From Nanobdellota archaeon (GTDB taxonomy: Archaea; Nanobdellota; Nanobdellia; Woesearchaeales; UBA12501), in assembly GCA_018812465.1 (NCBI GenBank), contig JAHJCS010000105.1, positions 1 to 5,907 of the forward strand: a stretch of DNA of 5,907 nucleotides, given 5' to 3'. Shown here piece after piece: positions 1 to 4,374 of this stretch; position 1 is the first letter of the stretch; the number at the start of each line of letters is the position of its first letter. The notes beneath the pieces are model-generated. The model did not search any database and was not told the origin of the DNA. It saw only the letters and a program-made list of their open reading frames with translations. The position numbers and the translations under genes are program-made.

Positions 1-1165
1 TGACTCTTTCTATCTTCTTCAATCCCTCTTCTATGCTTGTGGCAGAGTCCCTGAACTGTGTGAATATGAGTATCTTCACATAACTGACTTTGTTCACTAC
101 ACCCTCGACTATTCTTCTAAGCTCAATGAGCTTAGGATGCTCTACACCCTCTTCGTATAGCGCCTTTATCTTTATGAAAGCAGACTTGAAGTTTATGTCA
201 GCAACAAGATTCTTCACTGCTTTTGTTGTTGTCTTGACAGATTCTTCTCTTAACTTCTCAAAATAATTGTATAATGGGGTTATGCCTTGTGTCTCAAGAA
301 GCTCAAGAGCATGCTGAACTTTCATGGCCTCAGCAGCAAGGGATATTGATTTGAGGACATTAAAATCCTTGTTTCCTTTTGCCATCTCAGAATGCAGGAG
401 TCCTTGGAGCTTAAGCAGGTCTGTTTTGCCCATGAATTTTGTCTTCTTCTTATCCAGATAGCCGTACCTGCATATCTCATCTATCTTTGACCTGAAGCAG
501 TCAGTCAGGTATTTCTGCGCTGACCTGAATGATTCAGGAAGATCCACCTTTGCCCATTGTAAATCAACTTCCTGTATGTATGGTTTTACATCAGGATCTG
601 AGTCAGATCTTATCTCAACATGTTCTATACAAAGATTAGAGCATACTTCATCGATCTTCTCAACCTCTGAACCCGGGCTTGCAGTAAGCGCTAGGATCTT
701 AGGATATTTTGCTCTTTTGTTGTATTGCTTTGCTATGAAATTGTATGCATAATCACCTACTGCCCTGTGAGCTTCATCAAATATCAGCAATGATACATCT
801 TCAAGAGCAATCCTTGATGAGATTATATCATTCTCAAGACCCTGCGGTGTAGAAAATATCACTTTAGATGTCTGCCACAGCTCTGCTCTTTTTTCAGGAG
901 TCACAAATCCCGTGAAAACAGCCATCTCACTCTCAGGTATCTCTGTGTACTTCAAGAAAGTTGTCATGTGCTGCTCAACAAGAGGCCTTGTCGGAGCAAG
1001 AAATAACACTTTGGACTTAGGAAAGTTCCTGAACCTCTGTAATGCGAGCATGAAAGCTATGCTTGTCTTGCCCATACCTGTAGGCAGGACAACCAGTGTA
1101 TTGCCATTTGTGCACGCATCCAGTATTGTTTCCTGGTAAAGTCTTGGCTTAAAATTCTTGAGCAT
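1..1165 (-). CDS. hef: Hef-type repair helicase (N-terminal 388 residues, cut by window edge)
   Basis: This is a superfamily 2 DEAH helicase of the archaeal Hef/FANCM/Mph1 family, which acts on stalled or branched replication forks. The start MLKNFKPRLYQ carries the Q-motif-like RxYQ. Walker A PTGMGKT lies at residues 28-34, the APTRPLV motif at 57-63, a TPQ motif at 106-108, DEAH at 130-133 and TAS at 161-163. An insert-like helical region follows. The sequence then enters the second helicase domain (KILIFTQFRDSA) before running off the window. In the family a C-terminal ERCC4-type nuclease plus helix-hairpin-helix domain usually follows; it would lie outside the window, so its presence is not shown. 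The start at 1165 is chosen because a TATA box sits 19 nt further upstream, giving a leaderless or nearly leaderless mRNA, and no Shine-Dalgarno is visible. It is divergent from the aromatic operon. Family call is firm; Hef rather than a stand-alone helicase is inferred from the archaeal context. Confidence 0.88.
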   Translation of the reverse strand, partial: MLKNFKPRLYQETILDACTNGNTLVVLPTGMGKTSIAFMLALQRFRNFPKSKVLFLAPTRPLVEQHMTTFLKYTEIPESEMAVFTGFVTPEKRAELWQTSKVIFSTPQGLENDIISSRIALEDVSLLIFDEAHRAVGDYAYNFIAKQYNKRAKYPKILALTASPGSEVEKIDEVCSNLCIEHVEIRSDSDPDVKPYIQEVDLQWAKVDLPESFRSAQKYLTDCFRSKIDEICRYGYLDKKKTKFMGKTDLLKLQGLLHSEMAKGNKDFNVLKSISLAAEAMKVQHALELLETQGITPLYNYFEKLREESVKTTTKAVKNLVADINFKSAFIKIKALYEEGVEHPKLIELRRIVEGVVNKVSYVKILIFTQFRDSATSIEEGLKKIERV

Positions 1166-1184
1166 AGATTAAAACAAGCCAGCT

Positions 1185-1196
1185 TTGTTTAAATAC
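1185..1196 (-). promoter_or_regulatory. TATA box of hef
   Basis: Read on the minus strand this is GTATTTAAACAA, preceded by an A-rich BRE-like stretch (GGAAAA). Exactly 19 nt separate it from the ATG at 1165, which puts the expected archaeal start site at or within a few bases of the start codon. The identical 12-mer with the identical 19-nt spacing precedes the radical-SAM gene at 5516-5527. Confidence 0.7.
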
Positions 1197-1210
1197 TTTT
1201 CCAGCACTCC

Positions 1211-1226
1211 TGTCCAGTGGCTAGTG
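1211..1226 (-). promoter_or_regulatory. 16-bp element, copy 1, upstream of the hef TATA box
   Basis: Minus-strand reading is CACTAGCCACTGGACA. An exact 16-bp copy lies at 5540-5555. Here it ends 14 bp upstream of the hef TATA box, and on the other side it lies 6 bp from the TATA box of the plus-strand operon, so it could affect both. It contains two CACTRG units as a direct repeat with 7-bp period (CACTAG-C-CACTGG), a layout typical of a protein-binding site. The binding factor is unknown. Confidence 0.55.
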
Positions 1227-1232
1227 AAAAGA

Positions 1233-1240
1233 TTTATATA
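1233..1240 (+). promoter_or_regulatory. TATA box of the aromatic operon
   Basis: TTTATATA preceded by the purine-rich GAAAAG (BRE-like). With archaeal spacing of about 25-27 bp from the TATA centre, transcription should start near 1263-1266. That falls at the ATG of the 24-codon leader ORF and makes it a leaderless leader peptide. No other good TATA box was noticed between here and the 157-aa gene. Confidence 0.7.
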
Positions 1241-1265
1241 TGAGTTATGCTATTCTAATCTCATC

Positions 1266-1340
1266 ATGGAAAGACTAGCAGATTCAAATGTCGGCAATCA
1301 AGCTAGTTCAAAGACCAGATTCTTTTACTTTTATTGGTAA
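1266..1340 (+). CDS. Aromatic leader peptide, 24 aa, ending FFYFYW
   Basis: This short ORF encodes MERLADSNVGNQASSKTR followed by Phe-Phe-Tyr-Phe-Tyr-Trp and TAA. The six codons just before the stop (1320-1337) are TTC TTT TAC TTT TAT TGG, so all three end products of the shikimate pathway are demanded in one run. The ATG sits where the TATA box at 1233-1240 predicts the transcript start. The operon downstream encodes DAHP synthase, the first enzyme of that pathway. The arrangement is that of bacterial leader peptides such as PheL and TrpL, which sense charged tRNA by ribosome stalling. The polar N-terminal half has no visible fold or signal. A functional peptide product is less likely than a sensing role. 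Whether it is translated is inferred, not shown. Confidence 0.8.
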   Translation: MERLADSNVGNQASSKTRFFYFYW

Positions 1341-1344
1341 TTGC

Positions 1345-1369
1345 CTTACTTAGCACTTGGCTGGGTAAG
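1345..1369 (+). other. RNA hairpin just after the leader stop codon
   Basis: CUUACUUAGC (1345-1354) pairs along its full 10 positions with GCUGGGUAAG (1360-1369), two pairs being U-G, around the five-base loop ACUUG. It begins 4 nt after the TAA of the FFYFYW ORF, so a ribosome terminating there would mask its 5' arm, while one stalled earlier in the aromatic run could leave it free. Confidence 0.55.
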
Positions 1370-1466
1370 AGCGTTACAAACACTTCTACTTGACTGAGTT
1401 CTAGGTTCTGGCTGGATCTGGGAAAATAAGCAAAAACAATCAACTAGAAGATGATGGAGGATTAAG

Positions 1467-1940
1467 ATGGAACCATACATGGAAAGAGTAAAATCTCACA
1501 AAGATTTAGCAAAATATAATCTTAAGGATGAAAATACTGGAGAAAGAGTGATTGACAGTATCCTTAGCTCTTACAATGGAAGAGTCATCAATAGATGGGA
1601 AGAAGCGCTTTATACTGGAAGAGAGGCTGCACAGCTTGCGTTGAACACACTGATGTGCGCTTCAGAGAGCGCCAGGAACAATGGTGGTGCTGGAAAACAT
1701 TATGGTGTTGGATTCAGTGACTTAGAACCTGCTGCCAAACTTGGAGTCTATCTGATGGAAAGATGCGGAATTGAAGACGGAAGAAAGATCCTGAAAGATT
1801 TCATCAAGATGCATTACACCCAGGGACTGTCTTTTACACCTGAGAATGTGAGGAATACTCTAACCTTGTTCGATCTGCTGCAGAATGGCCCGCCAATGAG
1901 CCATGATAATCAGTTGCATAACAGCTATAATCCAGACTGA
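1467..1940 (+). CDS. Unknown 157-aa protein, first full-length gene of the aromatic operon
   Basis: I do not recognise this protein. It starts MEPYMERVKSHKDLAKYN, with GGAGG at 1456-1460 and a 6-nt spacer supporting the ATG at 1467. The protein is soluble-looking and probably mostly helical: no signal peptide, no membrane segment, helix-like stretches around REAAQLALNTLMCASESARN and AAKLGVYLMERCGIEDGRKILKDF. Two Gly-rich patches (NNGGAGKHYGVGF, about residues 71-83) could be loops. The last 20 residues are polar and Asn/His-rich. It sits directly behind the aromatic leader, and DAHP synthase follows after a second small ORF, so a role in aromatic metabolism or its regulation is an inference from position only. 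It does not show the charge pattern I would expect of an AroQ chorismate mutase. Confidence 0.75.
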   Translation: MEPYMERVKSHKDLAKYNLKDENTGERVIDSILSSYNGRVINRWEEALYTGREAAQLALNTLMCASESARNNGGAGKHYGVGFSDLEPAAKLGVYLMERCGIEDGRKILKDFIKMHYTQGLSFTPENVRNTLTLFDLLQNGPPMSHDNQLHNSYNPD

Positions 1941-1955
1941 ATATGGAGGTAAAAA

Positions 1956-2096
1956 ATGGAAAACCCGACAACATTAAGAAATCAAGGAAATACATCAGAA
2001 AAGACATCAATGAGCAATGCACCAGGATGCAATAATGCGCATTATCATGTTCAGCTTTATTTTTGGCAATCAGCAAAGATTGTTGGAGGCAGATAA
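1956..2096 (+). CDS. Second small ORF, 46 aa, with Tyr-Phe-Trp near its end
   Basis: The ORF begins MENPTTLRNQGNTSEKTSMS and ends LYFWQSAKIVGGR followed by TAA. It has its own strong Shine-Dalgarno (GGAGGT, 1945-1950) five nt before the ATG, starts 15 nt after the 157-aa gene and stops one base before the DAHP synthase ATG. Codons 2058-2066 are TAT TTT TGG, one for each aromatic amino acid. The Shine-Dalgarno of DAHP synthase (GGAGG, 2085-2089) lies inside its GGA GGC codons, so translation of the two must be coupled. Like the first leader it has a polar, Asn/Ser/Thr-rich N-terminal half with no recognisable fold. I read it as a second leader peptide acting locally on the DAHP synthase gene. 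A small structural protein remains possible. Confidence 0.65.
   Translation: MENPTTLRNQGNTSEKTSMSNAPGCNNAHYHVQLYFWQSAKIVGGR
2060..2089 (+). promoter_or_regulatory. Hairpin pairing aromatic codons with the DAHP synthase ribosome-binding site
   Basis: CAAUC (2067-2071) pairs with GAUUG (2078-2082) around the loop AGCAAA. The helix can continue with mostly G-U pairs so that UUUUU (2060-2064, from the Tyr-Phe-Trp codons) covers GGAGG (2085-2089). Five pairs at the top are Watson-Crick, and six of the twelve pairs are G-U, so the lower helix is weak. If formed it would hide the DAHP synthase start, and a ribosome halted on those codons would open it. Confidence 0.4.
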
Positions 2097-2097
2097 A

Positions 2098-3264
2098 ATG
2101 ATAATACAAATGAGAGAAGGAGCAACATCAGACCAGGTGACTGCTGTTGTGAATCAGATTAAGGATATGGGTTATTCTGCGAATATCAGTGGTGCTGATA
2201 CAAAGATAATAGGCCTCATAGGAAATCCTCACAAAGTGGATCCAGACCTTTTTGAGAGGCTTGATGGCGTTGGGCATGTTGAGCAGATAACAGACAGGTA
2301 CAAGCTGGTGAACAGGAAAGTTCATCCAGAGCCAAGGCTTGTTCCATTGAACGGAACAATGATAGGTGAAGGGCAGCCAAGAATTGTGATTGCAGGACCA
2401 TGCGCTGTTGAGGATCTTGAGACAATGCTTGAAGCAGGAAGAATAGTCAAGGAAGCTGGAGCTCATGGTTTCAGGGCAGGTGCTTATAAGCCAAGAACAG
2501 CAGGCATCGATTTCCAGGGTTATGGTCTTCTTGGACTTCAGCGTCTTGACAGAGTCAAGGAAACCACAGGACTTCCTATTGTGACAGAAGCAACAGGAGC
2601 ACATCATCATGTGGTTACAGGACCAGATGGAAAGATCCCAACAGAAATTAATCCAGAGGATATTGCTCCAAAGTTCATAAAGGGAGACAAGAGGCCTTAT
2701 TTCATGGGTCCAGGAAGATATGGGAAAGAGGAATGTTTTGAGAAAGTGCATTCAATATTCCATGTGACAGATCATGCAGACATACTCCAGATCGGAACAA
2801 GGAATGGGCAGGCTTATGGGCTTCTTCAGACAGTAGCAGAGCTTACAAGGAACCTAAAACATCCAGAGAAGAGTAAGCCAGTGCTGCTCAAAAGAGGCAT
2901 GTCATCAAGCCTAAAGGAGTTTGTGAACTGCGCGGAATATCTTGCTGCATACGGGAATCCTAATGTGATACTGTGCCTTAGGGGAATCCAGCCTGCAAAA
3001 GACGGCTTGAGAAACAACCCTGACTATGACCAGATACCTCTGTTGAGGAAGATGACCAATCTTCCTATTGTGTTTGATCCAAGCCATGCATATGGTGTCA
3101 GAGATATGGTTGTGTATGGTGCAGAAGCAGCACTAGGCCATGGGGCAGATGGATTGCTGATTGAAGCGCATCCTGACCCTCAGAAGGCATTGACAGACGG
3201 GCATCAGACAGTCAATCCTGATGTCCTGGAGAAGATTGTCAGGGTTGCAGAGAATTACATATAA
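2098..3264 (+). CDS. aroF: 3-deoxy-7-phosphoheptulonate (DAHP) synthase with N-terminal regulatory domain and a large insertion
   Basis: The enzyme condenses phosphoenolpyruvate with erythrose 4-phosphate, the first step of the shikimate pathway to Phe, Tyr and Trp. Residues 1-70 resemble the ferredoxin-like regulatory domain of the Thermotoga/Bacillus-type enzyme (MIIQMREGATSDQV ... IIGLIG). In Thermotoga this domain mediates feedback inhibition. The TIM barrel follows: GPC at 100-102, KPRT 131-134, TEATG 163-167, QIGTRN 231-236, LLKRG 263-267, DPSH 327-330, IEAHPDP 355-361, TDG 366-368. Expected metal ligands Cys102, His330, Glu356 and Asp367 are all present. The protein is 388 residues against about 338 in Thermotoga; the excess is an insertion at about 168-222. 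The start at 2098 is preferred over an in-frame ATG at 2017 because it begins the regulatory domain correctly and has GGAGG 8 nt upstream. It starts one base after the stop of the 46-aa ORF. Confidence 0.93.
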   Translation: MIIQMREGATSDQVTAVVNQIKDMGYSANISGADTKIIGLIGNPHKVDPDLFERLDGVGHVEQITDRYKLVNRKVHPEPRLVPLNGTMIGEGQPRIVIAGPCAVEDLETMLEAGRIVKEAGAHGFRAGAYKPRTAGIDFQGYGLLGLQRLDRVKETTGLPIVTEATGAHHHVVTGPDGKIPTEINPEDIAPKFIKGDKRPYFMGPGRYGKEECFEKVHSIFHVTDHADILQIGTRNGQAYGLLQTVAELTRNLKHPEKSKPVLLKRGMSSSLKEFVNCAEYLAAYGNPNVILCLRGIQPAKDGLRNNPDYDQIPLLRKMTNLPIVFDPSHAYGVRDMVVYGAEAALGHGADGLLIEAHPDPQKALTDGHQTVNPDVLEKIVRVAENYI

Positions 3265-3284
3265 TATCTTTAGAGGTGAAGAAA

Positions 3285-3707
3285 ATGAGCGTAGACATCC
3301 AAATAAACAATTATCTGAATTTGGTAAAAGATGTATCTCCAGAGCATGAACGGGTTGTGAATGAGCATGGAAAAGTAATCAGAGAGATACTTGCAAAATA
3401 TCCTGAAACAGATAGGCTGCAGGCTGTTAATGGCATTGGAGCTGTGCTTGATAGAACCTCAAAGAGATGCTGTGGGATTTATGGTCTGACAACTCCCACA
3501 GAACTTGAGTTAGGAGCGTATGTTGGAGCAAGAAAGCCTTCTAAACAGGATTTTGTCCTGGGCCTGATGGAAACTAAGGTTATGACTCCAGATAATCTTG
3601 GGTCTTTGCTGAATGGCCACAGGATTCCAGAATATCTTGTGCAGCAGAAGGAAAATCATCAGATGATGCTTCCAAAAAGAGCAGTTGTGAGGGGGGCATA
3701 TTTTTGA
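3285..3707 (+). CDS. Unknown 140-aa protein, last gene of the aromatic operon
   Basis: I do not recognise this protein. The ATG at 3285 (MSVDIQINNYLNLVKDV) has GAGGTGA at 3273-3279 in front of it; the in-frame GTG at 3276 lies within that site and is unlikely to be the start. It begins 20 nt after the DAHP synthase stop. It looks soluble, with helical N-terminal half (SPEHERVVNEHGKVIREILAKYP), an adjacent Cys pair in KRCCGIYG (about residues 60-67), and a basic, Gln/His-rich C-terminal part ending RAVVRGAYF. There are no membrane segments. A T5 run (3701-3705) overlaps its stop and may help end transcription. It runs tail to tail with nth, the stops one base apart. Co-transcription with DAHP synthase suggests a link to aromatic synthesis, by position only. 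Confidence 0.72.
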   Translation: MSVDIQINNYLNLVKDVSPEHERVVNEHGKVIREILAKYPETDRLQAVNGIGAVLDRTSKRCCGIYGLTTPTELELGAYVGARKPSKQDFVLGLMETKVMTPDNLGSLLNGHRIPEYLVQQKENHQMMLPKRAVVRGAYF

Positions 3708-3708
3708 T

Positions 3709-4362
3709 TCATCTTGACTTCCCAACACCAACCCTCTTGCAGTACTTTGCAATAGGGCACCTGATGCACCATGGCGAGATCGGAACACAGATGTTCTGGC
3801 CCCAGGCCACAAGAAGGTCATTGTAGATTATCCAGTATTTCTTTGGCAGTTTCTTTCTTAATGCCATCTCTGTTTCATAAGGATTTTTTGTCTTAACATA
3901 GCCAAGCCTGTTTGATATCCTGTGGACATGGGTGTCGACACAGATTCCGTCACCGCCATAGCCAAGGGCAACAACAAGGTTTGCTGTCTTCCTTCCCACA
4001 CCATTGAGCTTTAGAAGCTCGTCGATATCATCAGGAACCTTTGAATTGTATTTCTTCACAAGGACCTTTCCAATCTCCTTGAGCCTTTTGGCTTTTGTTA
4101 TGTAGAAACCTACTGGATAGATCGCTTTCTCAATCTCTTTCACACTAAGGTTCATCAGCTGCTTTGGAGTATTTGCAATCTTCTGAAATCTTTGGAATGC
4201 TTTTGCAGTTGTCTCATTTTTTGTACGAAGACTGAGAATACATGAAGTCAGGACATGGAATGCATCTTTTCTCCAGGAAACTTCAGTCACAATAGGAACT
4301 CTTAGTTTCTTGAACTCTTTCTTGAGTATACTGATGACAGAATCAAGATTGTTATTATCCAT
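3709..4362 (-). CDS. nth: Endonuclease III (DNA glycosylase / AP lyase)
   Basis: This enzyme removes oxidised pyrimidines and cleaves the abasic site in base excision repair. The helix-hairpin-helix LNGVGRKTAN lies at residues 119-128 with the catalytic lysine Lys125, and the catalytic aspartate is Asp143 in VDTHVHR. The C-terminal iron-sulfur loop is complete: Cys192, Cys199, Cys202 and Cys208 in a C-X6-C-X2-C-X5-C pattern. Length (217 aa) is normal for the family. The usual LSAQTTD segment is replaced by LSLRTKN at 43-49, as I recall from other archaeal members. It begins 12 bp after the stop of the radical-SAM gene, so the two are probably one transcript. No Shine-Dalgarno precedes the ATG; a TTAATAAAC at about 4381-4389 could act as an internal TATA box for a leaderless message. 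Confidence 0.93.
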   Translation of the reverse strand: MDNNNLDSVISILKKEFKKLRVPIVTEVSWRKDAFHVLTSCILSLRTKNETTAKAFQRFQKIANTPKQLMNLSVKEIEKAIYPVGFYITKAKRLKEIGKVLVKKYNSKVPDDIDELLKLNGVGRKTANLVVALGYGGDGICVDTHVHRISNRLGYVKTKNPYETEMALRKKLPKKYWIIYNDLLVAWGQNICVPISPWCIRCPIAKYCKRVGVGKSR

Positions 4363-4374
4363 TCATATTGATAT

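Larger units (their letters stand above)
1264..1466 (+). promoter_or_regulatory. Candidate attenuator / 5' leader RNA of the aromatic operon
   Basis: This is the mRNA leader from the predicted transcript start to the 157-aa gene. Pairings found by eye: (a) 1273-1279 with 1302-1308, 7 bp within the leader ORF; (b) 1345-1354 with 1360-1369, 10 bp with two G-U, loop ACUUG, starting 4 nt after the leader stop; (c) 1383-1393 with 1440-1450, 10 of 11 paired (C1389-C1444 mismatch), ending 5 nt before the Shine-Dalgarno; (d) 1315-1322 with 1414-1421, 8 bp, involving the first Phe codon and mutually exclusive with (c) except as a pseudoknot; (e) 1318-1325 with 1456-1463, 8 bp, the first two Phe codons against GGAGG. 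No T-run follows any hairpin, so control of translation looks more likely than an intrinsic terminator. No energies were computed. Confidence 0.55.

Noticed and set aside
912..1139. 75-aa plus-strand ORF inside hef
   Set aside because: It is antisense to conserved helicase motifs and has no family features.
1266..1397. Leader ORF as part of a broken longer gene: reading past TAA 1338-1340 gives LPYLALGWVRALQTLLLD before TGA at 1395-1397
   Set aside because: The continuation is only 18 codons, matches nothing I recognise, and overlaps the strong 10-bp hairpin. The promoter position and aromatic run are better explained by a leader peptide. A decayed small membrane protein cannot be fully excluded.
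1370..1466. Intrinsic terminator in the aromatic leader
   Set aside because: No T-run follows any hairpin; the only T-rich stretch (1320-1334) is the aromatic codon run itself. It could still act as an archaeal U-rich pause or termination site, but that is not shown.
2017..2097. N-terminal extension of DAHP synthase to an ATG at 2017 (415 aa)
   Set aside because: The added 27 residues do not fit the family, there is no ribosome site, and the stretch overlaps the 46-codon ORF, while the ATG at 2098 has GGAGG and starts the regulatory domain.
2128..2751. 207-aa ORF on the minus strand across DAHP synthase
   Set aside because: It is antisense to a well-conserved enzyme, has odd composition rich in Cys/Trp/Ser, and no promoter or ribosome site.
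3276..3284. GTG start for the 140-aa protein
   Set aside because: The GTG is part of the GAGGTGA ribosome site; ATG 3285 is properly spaced.
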